This document shows, one piece after another, positions 8,918-17,993 of a stretch of DNA of 52,631 nucleotides. A program made the position numbers and the translations under genes. This DNA comes from Bacilli bacterium. GTDB lineage: Bacteria; Bacillota_I; Bacilli_A; RF39; UBA660. Where the stretch lies: positions 1 to 52,631 of the forward strand of contig JAFSGC010000013.1 in assembly GCA_017434825.1 (NCBI GenBank), in the 5' to 3' direction. Numbering within the stretch: position 1 is the stretch's first letter; every line of letters begins with the position of its first letter. The notes beneath the pieces were generated by a model. That model was not told the DNA's origin, searched no databases, and worked only from the letters and a program-made list of their open reading frames with translations.

Positions 8918-10240
8918 CTATTTAAATATTTCTTTTATATCTTCAAATCCATACGCAATTATGCGATCTAAAACTTTTGGTTTACCTTTAACGATCTCAT
9001 AAACACCATCAATTTCTTTTTTATCAGTTAAACCCAATTGTTTAAATCTAAAAATTTCTTGTAATTTTATTTCGTCATCGTCAAAGCCTGTAACTTCGCT
9101 TATTGAAGTAATCTTTCTTTTGCCATCTGCTAAACGATCAATATTTACAATAATATTGATTGCGCTTTGAATATATTCTCTAACCGCTTTAACTGGTAAA
9201 TCGATATTTGCCATTAATACCATAGTTTCTAAACGATGAAGCGCATCAGTTCCACTATTAGCATGCAGTGTCGTTAAACTTCCTTCGTGACCAGTGTTCA
9301 TAGCTTGAAGCATATCAAACGCTTCTTTTCCTCTTACTTCTCCGACGATTATTCTATCAGGTCTCATTCTTAATGAGTTTCTTACTAAATCACGAATTGT
9401 AATTTCTCCGCTTTTTTCATAATTTGTTGTACGAGTTTCAAGACTAATTACATGCGGTTGATGGAGTTTTAACTCTGCAGCATCTTCAATAGTAACAATT
9501 CTTTCTTTAGGGCTAATAAAACTACTTAGAATGTTTAATAAAGTTGTCTTACCACTACCAGTTCCACCACAAACAATTATACTTAGTTTAGCATTAACAG
9601 CTGCTTCTAAAAAACGAGCCATATCAGGAGTTAAAGACCCCACCCTAATAAGATTTTCAATACTATTCATCGATTCTTTAAACTTACGAATTGTAATAAC
9701 CGGACCTCTTGTAGAAAGCGGCGGAATTACAGCATTAATACGAGATCCATCTTTTAAACGTGAGTCAACCATTGGACTAGTAGAATCAATGGTTCTCCCC
9801 ATCGGTTCAATTAATCTTTGAATTGTTCTTACAATATGTTCGTCATTAATAAAAGACACACTTTCATCTTTTACTAAGTTACCATCAATTTCAATATATA
9901 TCTCTCTTGGAGAGTTGACCATTATTTCTGTGATGTTATCATCTTCAAGAAGTTCAGTTAATGGACCGTAACCATTTATTTCGTTATCAATTAAATTATA
10001 TAAATGACTTCTTTCTAAATTTGTTAAATCATACCCTTCTATTGAACGATCAATTTCTTTATTAATGTAATCATTTAAACTTTCGCCATCAGGAATTTTA
10101 GTATCAATAATGTTTTCTACAATTTGAGTTCTTAAAGAGTCTAATAAATCCTTATCCTTAAAGATATCGTAGTCACTAATAATATTTACTTGAGTTTTAT
10201 TTTCCGCATATTCAAATATATTTCTTAAACTATTTTTCAT
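8918..10240 (-). CDS. cpaF: CpaF/TadA-type secretion ATPase
   Basis: This is a 440-residue VirB11/GspE-superfamily ATPase of the Tad branch. It has an N-terminal helical domain (1-90), a linker region with NGYGPLTELLEDD, the Walker A motif GGTGSGKTT (about residues 224-232), an Asp box (IVTIEDAAEL), the His box LTTLHANS (about 320) and a Walker B-like RPDRIIVGEVRG segment. It powers assembly of Tad/Flp-type pili or a related secretion filament. It overlaps the CpaE-like gene by 11 nt and is followed by tadB and tadC, which fixes its assignment to the Tad family and not to PilB. All catalytic motifs appear intact. Confidence 0.95.
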   Translation of the reverse strand: MKNSLRNIFEYAENKTQVNIISDYDIFKDKDLLDSLRTQIVENIIDTKIPDGESLNDYINKEIDRSIEGYDLTNLERSHLYNLIDNEINGYGPLTELLEDDNITEIMVNSPREIYIEIDGNLVKDESVSFINDEHIVRTIQRLIEPMGRTIDSTSPMVDSRLKDGSRINAVIPPLSTRGPVITIRKFKESMNSIENLIRVGSLTPDMARFLEAAVNAKLSIIVCGGTGSGKTTLLNILSSFISPKERIVTIEDAAELKLHQPHVISLETRTTNYEKSGEITIRDLVRNSLRMRPDRIIVGEVRGKEAFDMLQAMNTGHEGSLTTLHANSGTDALHRLETMVLMANIDLPVKAVREYIQSAINIIVNIDRLADGKRKITSISEVTGFDDDEIKLQEIFRFKQLGLTDKKEIDGVYEIVKGKPKVLDRIIAYGFEDIKEIFK

Positions 10241-10997
10241 CTTCTTGCTCCATTAAATCGTTACATACTGTTAAATAAGCTTTATATACTCTTGGATAAA
10301 CTTTAGACATTTTCTTTTCTAAAGTTAAGATTTTTCCATCCGCAACATAGTTATCCATACTCTTTAAGTAAAAACTTGGTTCAACTACATAATCAACATT
10401 AGCTTTAATAACGCTTTTTATATCATATAAACTGTAATATCTTTTATATGGATTAATACAGCCATTTAATAAAACTTTATAATTTGTTTTTTCAGCGTCT
10501 TTAAAGATTCTAATTACATTACGCATGTTTTTTAAATCAAGTAAATCGTTAGATAAAACAAGAAGAACACTATCACACTTATCTAGAATAGTGACATTAA
10601 ATTCACTTAACATATGGTTTGTATCAACTAAAACAACATCATATTCATATACCGCTTTTTCTAAAACGATTTCAATATAATTTGAAGCTATTTTACTTCC
10701 TTGACGAGGATCTTTAGATGCTGCTAAAAAATCGATGTTATCATTAAACTTAGTAACATAACTTTTTATACCTTGATAACGATTGTTTGCATAATCATCG
10801 ACAAAATTATAAATTGTTTTCTCAAATGGTTGGTTTAAGTATGTCGCAATAGCTCCGCCCATTGTATCAAAGTCAATAATCAAAACTTTTTTGTCTAAAG
10901 CACAAAAAACTCCTGCTAAGTTAAGTGCAGTAGTACTTTTACCAACTCCACCTTTAGCAGAAAAGATACATAAGCTTTTTCCTTTTGCTTTACCCAT
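10230..10997 (-). CDS. cpaE: CpaE-like MinD/ParA-family ATPase
   Basis: The ATG at 10997 is preferred to a TTG two codons earlier. The protein has about 255 residues and begins with the deviant Walker A motif KGGVGKST, followed by the switch segment VLIIDFDTMGG, and later DVVLVDTNH. CpaE proteins are MinD-like ATPases that localise or regulate Tad assembly; most carry an N-terminal receiver-like domain, which is absent here. The gene sits between the TadE-like genes and cpaF, the usual place for cpaE. A chromosome-partition role is less likely given the operon. Confidence 0.85.
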   Translation of the reverse strand: MGKAKGKSLCIFSAKGGVGKSTTALNLAGVFCALDKKVLIIDFDTMGGAIATYLNQPFEKTIYNFVDDYANNRYQGIKSYVTKFNDNIDFLAASKDPRQGSKIASNYIEIVLEKAVYEYDVVLVDTNHMLSEFNVTILDKCDSVLLVLSNDLLDLKNMRNVIRIFKDAEKTNYKVLLNGCINPYKRYYSLYDIKSVIKANVDYVVEPSFYLKSMDNYVADGKILTLEKKMSKVYPRVYKAYLTVCNDLMEQEDEK

Positions 10998-11003
10998 AAT
11001 CAA

Positions 11004-11372
11004 CTAACCCTTTTCATAATATATTTTTTCTTTTTTTAAATAACCCTTTATTTTTATGTTTATATCATAACTTTCTTTTCCTATGATATTTCCAAAATAA
11101 CTATTTGCGCTAGTTTTAAGATTAATTTGCAAACCATCACTAACATCTATAGCTACATTATCTACTTTGATATCATTCTTATTATACAATAATATTATAT
11201 CATCTTTTTCACATCTATCAATACAATTTGCAATTATTGTTTTAGTAACCGAAGTGATTTTGTTTTTGTTATATGTAAGTAATGAGTATTCAATAATTGT
11301 TCCAAGTATTATTAATAGTAGTGGCAATACAATAATAAACATAACTAGTGACTGTCCCTTATTATTCAGCAT
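11004..11372 (-). CDS. TadE-like pseudopilin (second of pair)
   Basis: This 122-residue protein begins NNKGQSLVMFIIVLPLLLIIL, the short leader and hydrophobic helix typical of TadE/TadF minor pseudopilins, except that the usual Glu after the GQSLV position is replaced by Met. The rest is a short extracytoplasmic domain with one cysteine pair near residues 47-51. It overlaps the first TadE-like gene and precedes cpaE, so it belongs to the Tad operon. Loss of the Glu+5-like residue could alter how it is inserted in the filament. Assignment to the TadE group rests on the N-terminus and context. Confidence 0.78.
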   Translation of the reverse strand: MLNNKGQSLVMFIIVLPLLLIILGTIIEYSLLTYNKNKITSVTKTIIANCIDRCEKDDIILLYNKNDIKVDNVAIDVSDGLQINLKTSANSYFGNIIGKESYDINIKIKGYLKKEKIYYEKG

Positions 11373-11670
11373 ATACAGTCCTTTCGACCATCACCTTATA
11401 AGAGTTATCAATAACTAGCGTAATAAGTGGCGAAGTGATATCTACATCTTTAGATAATCTATATGTGATCATATCATTTTCAGTTTCTTTATTTAATAAA
11501 ACATTATCTTCTAGTTTATAATTATTATCAAGAATAACTTCTTCGATAGCAGACTCTAGAGTCATTTTAGTTTGAATTATTTTTACAAAATCAAAAGCTG
11601 CCAATAATAACATAACGAAAATTGGCATTACTATAATAAATTCGACTAAAGCTTGTCCCTTCTTATTCAT
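11362..11670 (-). CDS. tadE: TadE-like pseudopilin (first of pair)
   Basis: This 102-residue protein starts NKKGQALVEFIIVMPIFVMLL, the near-canonical TadE signature (GQALVEF), followed by one hydrophobic helix and a small outer domain. TadE-family proteins are processed by the TadV-type prepilin peptidase and act as minor pilins of Tad systems. It is the first gene of the operon, with the ribosome site GGGGAC and a near-consensus promoter immediately upstream. No flp major-pilin gene or tadV peptidase gene is found in the window. Confidence 0.85.
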   Translation of the reverse strand: MNKKGQALVEFIIVMPIFVMLLLAAFDFVKIIQTKMTLESAIEEVILDNNYKLEDNVLLNKETENDMITYRLSKDVDITSPLITLVIDNSYKVMVERTVYAE

Positions 11671-11692
11671 ATGTCCCCTACTATCTTTTTAA

Positions 11693-11721
11693 ATTATAAG
11701 ATATTTTTATAAAAATTACAA
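11693..11721 (-). promoter_or_regulatory. Sigma-A promoter of the Tad operon
   Basis: On the minus strand TTGTAA (11716-11721) is separated by 17 bases from TATAAT (11693-11698). The 5' untranslated leader would be only about 15 bases. Confidence 0.8.
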
Positions 11722-11730
11722 TTATAACCA

Positions 11731-11802
11731 AAATAAAAAGTAGTTAAAACTACTTTTCCTAAATTGAAATTACAATATTAAAAATCCAGATTAACTGGAT
11801 TT
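11731..11802 (-). terminator. Tandem terminators after the 459-aa gene
   Basis: Two hairpins followed by T runs on the minus strand: arms 11782-11789/11795-11802 directly after the stop codon, and arms 11736-11745/11748-11757 further on. Between this pair and the Tad start codon lies only the Tad promoter. Confidence 0.7.
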
Positions 11803-11805
11803 AAT

Positions 11806-13185
11806 TTATAAACTTCTTGATTCGTATTCAGGAGCGCCTAATGATTGACCGTACTTATACGCCATATCATATAATTCTTGGAAAAATTCGTTATGACAAA
11901 CGATCTCATCATCTAACTTAATTGTCATATTATGACCTTGACCAGGATCGTCTACTATCGAAACTCCTTTGGTTAAACATTCTAATTTTAAATAAGTATA
12001 TATGTTTTTATCTGTAACGCGACTTAAATATGCTTCAGATTCTTGTTCATTCATATTCTTATCTTTAATTGTTTTATAATAACGAAGCGGCATATAATCA
12101 ACTACATCAATCGTTTGAATTCCCATTCCGTTTAATAAGCCAAAAGCTAATATTAAAGATGTCATATGTGTAGGGTTATAAAAGTTATAACTTTTTGTTC
12201 TTGGAATCTTACTTTTGATAATTGCGTCTATTTCTGGATTAGATCCAGTCTTTTGTGAAGTTTGAACTGCGATGATATAGGCTTTATTACGTTCTTGAGA
12301 TAATCCAATACGGACATTAGGAAGTTCTAGACGTGTGTTTGCAAGCATAAACGATAAATAATATGGGGTTTCATATTCAAAGTCAGATTTTCCTACTTTA
12401 AACCACAATTGATCATCAAATGCTTCTCCAACATAATTAACACCCTTTATTTCCCCAAGTACTGGATCAGTAATAAACTCTGTAAAACGTTTAAAGAACA
12501 AGTCAATATTAGCTAAATCATAAGCGGTTGCATTTAAAATGACACCTTCGAAAAGCATTTTGATTTGCTCTTCTTCAGAATAACTACTATAACCTTCTTT
12601 TGCAAATAAATTATAGTGTGTATCACTTGCTTTAACAGCTTCAACAAATTCTCTTAAAACATTTTCAGTATGGTCAAAGTTACTGATTATTACAGTTGGC
12701 AGTGGAGTTGTTGTTGGTCTTTTAGCTTTAGCTATAATAAACGACTTTGCATCACGATTATGTTTTAAGATAGCTTCAGCATTATCTGAATATACATTTG
12801 TTTTACCTTCATTACCAAGTTTACCATCATATTCACGACTGAATATTTTCTTCATAACTGCAGCAAACATTTTAACATACGGATGAGTCTCTAAAAATTC
12901 TACATATTCGTCTTTGTATTCGCTAATCAAATCAATTAAGTCGCCGCTAGAATTTACAGGTAAGTTTCGACAAATGTTATCGATATATATACGCACTTCA
13001 CCTAAGTTGTATGCACCATTAAAACGGAAACCTAATACAGAATAAATAAAACTTCTTAAAGCTTCCTCGATTCTTTCGTAATTTTCCTTTTTTAGCCCAT
13101 TTTCAATGGCTAAACAACGTTGATAGCCAGATTCTATCCCAGTTTTGTATGATTCAATAAATATTTTTGTAAATAATAAATCCAT
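11806..13185 (-). CDS. Conserved-looking protein of unknown function, 459 aa
   Basis: I do not recognise this protein. It is soluble, without signal peptide or membrane helix, of mixed helix and strand composition, with no Walker, zinc or obvious catalytic motif. An N-terminal helical part (1-130) is followed by a region with several NFDHTEN and DLFFKRF type segments and a C-terminal part containing QTIDVVDYMPLRYY. It is monocistronic: an own promoter lies upstream and tandem terminators downstream. Codon use and base composition match its neighbours, so there is no sign of recent transfer. It sits between priA and the Tad operon but is not linked to either by transcription. Confidence 0.75.
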   Translation of the reverse strand: MDLLFTKIFIESYKTGIESGYQRCLAIENGLKKENYERIEEALRSFIYSVLGFRFNGAYNLGEVRIYIDNICRNLPVNSSGDLIDLISEYKDEYVEFLETHPYVKMFAAVMKKIFSREYDGKLGNEGKTNVYSDNAEAILKHNRDAKSFIIAKAKRPTTTPLPTVIISNFDHTENVLREFVEAVKASDTHYNLFAKEGYSSYSEEEQIKMLFEGVILNATAYDLANIDLFFKRFTEFITDPVLGEIKGVNYVGEAFDDQLWFKVGKSDFEYETPYYLSFMLANTRLELPNVRIGLSQERNKAYIIAVQTSQKTGSNPEIDAIIKSKIPRTKSYNFYNPTHMTSLILAFGLLNGMGIQTIDVVDYMPLRYYKTIKDKNMNEQESEAYLSRVTDKNIYTYLKLECLTKGVSIVDDPGQGHNMTIKLDDEIVCHNEFFQELYDMAYKYGQSLGAPEYESRSL

Positions 13186-13208
13186 ACTAATCCCCCTTAA
13201 TTGCTAGT

Positions 13209-13237
13209 ATTTTACCATATTTACGGGGAAAAATCAA
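13209..13237 (-). promoter_or_regulatory. Sigma-A promoter of the 459-aa gene
   Basis: Minus strand TTGATT (13232-13237), 17-base spacer, TAAAAT (13209-13214), then an AAGGGGGAT ribosome site before ATG 13185. Confidence 0.7.
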
Positions 13238-13240
13238 ATT

Positions 13241-15421
13241 TCAGAACCTGGAAGGATTAAATGTAATTTCGATATTAACTTTTTTGTCAGTCGAAAACAT
13301 CTGATCTATTTCTTTTAGAACATCTTTTAAATTGTCATCAAATGTATATTTGATAGTGATTTGAAAATTATAAATGTTATTTACTTTAAATATTGCCGCA
13401 GGAGTCGGTCCAAACAAAATGCTTTTAGCATCTAACCTTTTTGACAAAATTTTCTTAATATCATTGGCTTTCGAAGAAGCTAAATCATAATCCCCAGATT
13501 TTACCATTAACAAGCAAATATAAGTATATGGAGGATATTTTAGTTTATGTCTAATATTCATTTCATACAAATAAAATCGATTATAATCATTTTGTTCAAC
13601 CAATTTTAGAACTTCATTATCAGGATTGAAGGTTTGAATAATTACTTCACCCTTCTTTTGATCTCGACCGCTTCTTCCTGATGTTTGATATAAAAGTTGA
13701 AACGTTTTTTCGTTTGATCTAAAGTCTGGAATATTAAGCGAGGTGTCAGCATTTATCACTCCTACTAAAGTTACATTTTTAAAATCTAAGCCTTTACTTA
13801 TCATTTGAGTGCCGAGTAAAACATCGTATTTTCCATCTGCAAAATCGTCAATTATTCTTTGATAACTTCCTTTAGCTAAGGTTGTATCTTGATCCATGCG
13901 CACAACTCTAGCTTCTGGATACAGTTTTAAAAATTCTTCTTCTAGTTTTTGCGTTCCCAACCCCAAATAATTCAGAGCGTCTTCTTGGCATTTTGGGCAT
14001 TTATCATCTTTTTTTATAACATAGCCGCAATAATGACATCTTAAATTGTTCGATGTTTTATGATAAGTTAATGTAATATCACAATTGGGACATTTGTATG
14101 TATGCCCGCACGAAGTACAATTAACAAAGGTCGAAAACCCTCTTCGATTCAAAAGCAATATTATTTGTTCTCCCTTTGAAAGCCTGTCTTCTACTTTCTC
14201 TTTAAGTACACTTGAGAAGATAAAATTTCGATGTTTGATTTCCTCTGTCATGTCAACAATTGTAGTTTTTGGTAAAGACATATTATTTGCTCTTTTATTT
14301 AGAGTTAGTAATTTATATACCCCTTTATCTGCCCGTGCTTTGCTTTCTAACGACGGAGTGGCCGAAGCTAGTACCAATGGAATATTGTTTCTTTTTGCTC
14401 GATATATCCCCATATTTATAGCGCTATACCTTGGATTAGAATCTTGCTTATATGTATCGCTGTGTTCTTCATCAATAATAATTATTCCTAAGTTTTTTAA
14501 CGGAACAAAAATACTTGACCTTGTCCCTACAACTATTTTCACTTCATTATTGTATATTTTTTTATATTCATCGTATTTTTCGCCATTAGAAAGACCGCTG
14601 TGGAATATAGCAACATCACTACCGAAGCGATTATAAAACCTTTTAACAGTTTGCGTTGTTAAACATATTTCTGGAACTAATACAATTGCAGTTTTACCAT
14701 TATCGATAACTTCCTTTATTAGTCTCATATAAACTTCCGTTTTACCAGAACCAGTTACACCTTGCAATAAAAACACATTATGCTTATTTAACTCTTGCTT
14801 TATTGCATTATATGCATTTTGTTGTTCTTCATTCAAATTTGGTAGTACATCTCCGTTGCCACTAACATTAATCCTTCTTTTTTCTACTTTCACTTCTTTT
14901 ACAATGTTATTTTTCAAAAGTACATTTAATGATGAACCACTAATTTCTTTTTTTAATATATCTTTTTCTAAAAGTGACTCTAAAATTTCAATTTGTTTAT
15001 GACTACGAGAATTTTCAATAATATACTTATTAATTTCATTTTCGTCTTTTGCTAAGCTAATGTAAGTATCATATAAGTCATAATTTTGCTTTTGGTCTTT
15101 AATTTTTAGAGCTGAAGGAAGCATTGTTTGGTAGGCAGTTATCAAAGTACATAAAGTTTCCTCTTTTAAGAACTTTCCTAAGTCCATTTGTTCTTCATTC
15201 AAATATATTTCTGGATTATCTATATAACAAATTTCTTTAGTATCATATGAAGGCGCATCTTTAACTATATTAATAACAATCCCATTTACTACGCTGTTTC
15301 CAAATGGTACAACAACTTTCATCCCAACTTTAATAATTTCTAAATCTTGAGATTTTACTTTATATGTAAAACATTTATCTAAAGTTTTTACTGGATATTC
15401 AATTATTACTTCAGCGTACAT
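13241..15421 (-). CDS. priA: Primosomal replication helicase PriA
   Basis: This 726-residue protein is a full-length PriA, the 3'-5' helicase that restarts stalled replication forks. It shows the N-terminal DNA-binding domain (1-110), Walker A GVTGSGKTE (about 218-226), the DEEH box (IIIDEEHSD, about 316), a paired zinc-binding region with eight cysteines (CTSCGHTYKCPNC and then CHYCG and CPKC, about 435-480), and motifs V and VI (GTQMISKGLDF; YQTSGRSGR). The start overlaps the end of the SipW-like gene by 11 nt, indicating coupled translation. All metal-binding cysteines are present. Confidence 0.96.
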   Translation of the reverse strand: MYAEVIIEYPVKTLDKCFTYKVKSQDLEIIKVGMKVVVPFGNSVVNGIVINIVKDAPSYDTKEICYIDNPEIYLNEEQMDLGKFLKEETLCTLITAYQTMLPSALKIKDQKQNYDLYDTYISLAKDENEINKYIIENSRSHKQIEILESLLEKDILKKEISGSSLNVLLKNNIVKEVKVEKRRINVSGNGDVLPNLNEEQQNAYNAIKQELNKHNVFLLQGVTGSGKTEVYMRLIKEVIDNGKTAIVLVPEICLTTQTVKRFYNRFGSDVAIFHSGLSNGEKYDEYKKIYNNEVKIVVGTRSSIFVPLKNLGIIIIDEEHSDTYKQDSNPRYSAINMGIYRAKRNNIPLVLASATPSLESKARADKGVYKLLTLNKRANNMSLPKTTIVDMTEEIKHRNFIFSSVLKEKVEDRLSKGEQIILLLNRRGFSTFVNCTSCGHTYKCPNCDITLTYHKTSNNLRCHYCGYVIKKDDKCPKCQEDALNYLGLGTQKLEEEFLKLYPEARVVRMDQDTTLAKGSYQRIIDDFADGKYDVLLGTQMISKGLDFKNVTLVGVINADTSLNIPDFRSNEKTFQLLYQTSGRSGRDQKKGEVIIQTFNPDNEVLKLVEQNDYNRFYLYEMNIRHKLKYPPYTYICLLMVKSGDYDLASSKANDIKKILSKRLDAKSILFGPTPAAIFKVNNIYNFQITIKYTFDDNLKDVLKEIDQMFSTDKKVNIEITFNPSRF

Positions 15422-15908
15422 GTTGACCTCTTATTCTGAGAGTTATCCCCACTAAAACTGGAATGGTTATTACAATAGCTAATAATAGATATTTATATTG
15501 CCAAATATAGCTTAAAAGCGTGCCTACCCCAGGAATAATAAGCATTAATCTTCCATATATTTCATCGCTTTCTACAGGTCTACCATCAATAAATTTATTA
15601 TTGTCCCCTTTTGTTATATAAGTATCATTTTTAATATCAATAATTCTATGGGTAGTAATATAATTATCTGCACTTATATAAGATATTATTTCATCAATTT
15701 GATATGACTTTTCTTTTTTAATAATAATTAAATCTCCAGGTTTGAATTTAGGGAGCATACTACTTCCAGTATTTATAAAACCCGTATAATTAAAGACATA
15801 AGTTAAATACCCCTGGTTTTTATTATATAAGAAAAAACTTGTAACTAAAACAAGTAAAACCACTAAAACTGTTAATATGCTTAAAACTAATCTTATAAAT
15901 ATTTTCAT
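15411..15908 (-). CDS. sipW: Signal peptidase I of the SipW/ER type
   Basis: This 165-residue protein has an N-terminal transmembrane anchor (about residues 7-28), the nucleophile Ser50 in GSSMLPKF, and His87 in TTHRI in place of the usual catalytic lysine. It has a second membrane helix near the C-terminus (about 130-157). The Ser-His form is typical of SipW and of eukaryotic and archaeal signal peptidases. In Bacillus, SipW processes biofilm proteins TasA and TapA. Here no TasA-like substrate is visible, but the nearby pilus genes are candidate clients. A classical Ser-Lys LepB is encoded at 23657-24142, so the two peptidases coexist. The start lies very close to the topA terminator and lacks a clear ribosome site. 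Confidence 0.9.
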   Translation of the reverse strand: MKIFIRLVLSILTVLVVLLVLVTSFFLYNKNQGYLTYVFNYTGFINTGSSMLPKFKPGDLIIIKKEKSYQIDEIISYISADNYITTHRIIDIKNDTYITKGDNNKFIDGRPVESDEIYGRLMLIIPGVGTLLSYIWQYKYLLLAIVITIPVLVGITLRIRGQHVR

Positions 15909-15923
15909 AAAACTATTATTACA

Positions 15924-15963
15924 TTAAAAAAAGAAAAAATCTATATTTAGATCTTTTCTTTTT
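15924..15963 (-). terminator. topA terminator
   Basis: A long A/T-rich hairpin with a loop around 15943 and a T run on the minus strand begins a few bases after the topA stop codon. Confidence 0.75.
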
Positions 15964-15965
15964 GA

Positions 15966-17993
15966 TTATTCTTGATTATCACAAGTAGGACAAATAATAA
16001 TTCTATTTTTATCTACCAGTAAATCATTACAAGTTGGACATTTATCTCCAGTGGGTTTATACCATGATGCATATTTGCATTTTGGATAGTTTGAACATCC
16101 CCAGAAAACTTTTCCTTTGCGTGTTGGCTTTTCTACTACATCACCATCACATTTTGGGCACTTACAAACTACGCTTGTTTCTTTCTTTTCTTTCTTAATG
16201 TACTTGCAAGTAGGATAATTTGAGCAAGCAACAAATTCTCCATATTTACCTTTTCTAACTACAAGAGGATTACCACACTCAGGACAGGCTTCTCCGGTTT
16301 CTTCCGCTGGTTTCTTTTCCATATTCTTAAATGCAGCATCTACCAAAGGAGCAAAGCCTTCATAAAATTCTTGTAATACCTTTAAATAATCGGCTTTATC
16401 CTCGGCAATTTTATCTAAGTCAGTTTCCATAGCTGCTGTATATTTAACATTTACTATACTAGAGAAAAATTCTTGTAATTTATCAGTGGTTTCAAAACCA
16501 ATTTCCGTTGGGACAAATTTCTTTTCTTCTAAAGTAACATATCCACGATCTTTTATTGTTCCTAAAATTGTCGCATATGTCGAAGGTCGACCAATTCCCA
16601 AACTTTCAAGTTCTTTAATTAATGAACTTTCAGTATATCTACTTGGCGCCTTTGTAAAATGTTGATATTTCTCTATTTTATCGCAAGTAACTGTTCCGTC
16701 TTTAAAGTCTTTAAAATTAGGCAAAATTGTATCTTCTTGATCTTCATAGTCACCATAAACTTTTAAGTAACCATCAAATGTTAAAACGCTTCCATTAGCC
16801 TTAAATATATAATCATTATTATTAAGCTTAACTGTAGTGGCTAAAAATTTTGCATCTGCCATTAATGAAGCCAATGCTCTAGTATATATTAATTTATATA
16901 ATTTATATTCATCAGCACTTAAGTACTTTTTCATCTCTTCAGGAGTACGGTTAATTGATGTTGGTCTAATACCTTCGTGAGCGTCTTGTACATTATCTTT
17001 CTTTTTACCTTTTTTTACATAACCAACATAGTTTTCTCCATATTTTCCATTAATAAATCCATAAGTTGATTTAATAAATTCATCAGAGATTCTAGTGCTA
17101 TCTGTTCTCATATAAGTAATTAACCCTGCTGATTCAGCACCAATATCTACACCTTCATATAGTTTTTGAGCTAATTTCATTGTTTTAGATGCCGCAAAAC
17201 CTAATTTCGAAGATGCTACTTGTTGCAATGTTGAAGTTTTAAAAACTTCTTTAGCACTACGATTCTTTTCTTTCTCTTCAATTGAAGCAATTTTAAAATC
17301 TTTAGATAATTTAGATAATATTACATCAGCTTCTTCTTCATTATTAATTTCAATTTCATTATCTTTGTATGAATCAAGTACAGCTGTAAAATCTTTAAAT
17401 TCTGCTTCAATAGTCCAATATTCTTTTGGTATAAATGCTAAAATTTCTCTTTCGCGGTCAACAATTAACTTTAATGCTACACTTTGAACTCTTCCAGCAG
17501 ATTTGCCTCCAGTTTTAGATTGCATTAATTTACTTAATCTAAAGCCTATAATACGGTCCAAGAATCTACGTGTTTCTCCACTATGAACAAGATTCATATC
17601 AATTCTTCTTGGGTTTTCCAGCGCTTTTAATACGATATCTTTGGTTATTTCGTTAAACACTACACGATCATATTTATCTTCAGGAATAGCAAGTTCATCA
17701 AATAAGTGCCATGAAATTGTTTCTCCCTCACGGTCTGGGTCGGTTGCAAGATAGATATGATCAGCTTGCTCTACTAATTTTTTTAAATAATTAACATCCT
17801 TCTTTTTACCAGATATTATTGTGTAATTAGGTTTAAAATTATTCTCTAAGTCAATTCCTAATCCGTATTTACCAGTAGTTGCTAAATCTCTAATATGTCC
17901 CTTTGAAGATACTACACTGTAATCTTTACTTCCTAAATACTTCTCAATCGTCTTACATTTCGCAGGCGATTCCACTATTACGACGTTTTTCAT
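15966..17993 (-). CDS. topA: DNA topoisomerase I
   Basis: This 675-residue type IA topoisomerase relaxes negative supercoils. The TOPRIM domain is at the N-terminus (VIVESPAKCKTIEKYLG; DPDREGE at about 92-98). The active-site tyrosine is in the YMRTDSTR motif at about residue 294. The C-terminus has three zinc-ribbon modules of the CPxC(G)...CSNYPxCKY type (about residues 570-670), the last being CPTC...CPTC. Length and order are those of bacterial TopA. The start overlaps the TGA stop of the upstream LtaS-like gene in an ATGA arrangement. Confidence 0.97.
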   Translation of the reverse strand: MKNVVIVESPAKCKTIEKYLGSKDYSVVSSKGHIRDLATTGKYGLGIDLENNFKPNYTIISGKKKDVNYLKKLVEQADHIYLATDPDREGETISWHLFDELAIPEDKYDRVVFNEITKDIVLKALENPRRIDMNLVHSGETRRFLDRIIGFRLSKLMQSKTGGKSAGRVQSVALKLIVDREREILAFIPKEYWTIEAEFKDFTAVLDSYKDNEIEINNEEEADVILSKLSKDFKIASIEEKEKNRSAKEVFKTSTLQQVASSKLGFAASKTMKLAQKLYEGVDIGAESAGLITYMRTDSTRISDEFIKSTYGFINGKYGENYVGYVKKGKKKDNVQDAHEGIRPTSINRTPEEMKKYLSADEYKLYKLIYTRALASLMADAKFLATTVKLNNNDYIFKANGSVLTFDGYLKVYGDYEDQEDTILPNFKDFKDGTVTCDKIEKYQHFTKAPSRYTESSLIKELESLGIGRPSTYATILGTIKDRGYVTLEEKKFVPTEIGFETTDKLQEFFSSIVNVKYTAAMETDLDKIAEDKADYLKVLQEFYEGFAPLVDAAFKNMEKKPAEETGEACPECGNPLVVRKGKYGEFVACSNYPTCKYIKKEKKETSVVCKCPKCDGDVVEKPTRKGKVFWGCSNYPKCKYASWYKPTGDKCPTCNDLLVDKNRIIICPTCDNQE

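Noticed and set aside
14085-14636. Long plus-strand ORF (183 codons) over priA
   Set aside because: It is antisense to the conserved helicase and zinc-motif codons of priA and has no coding signature or ribosome site.
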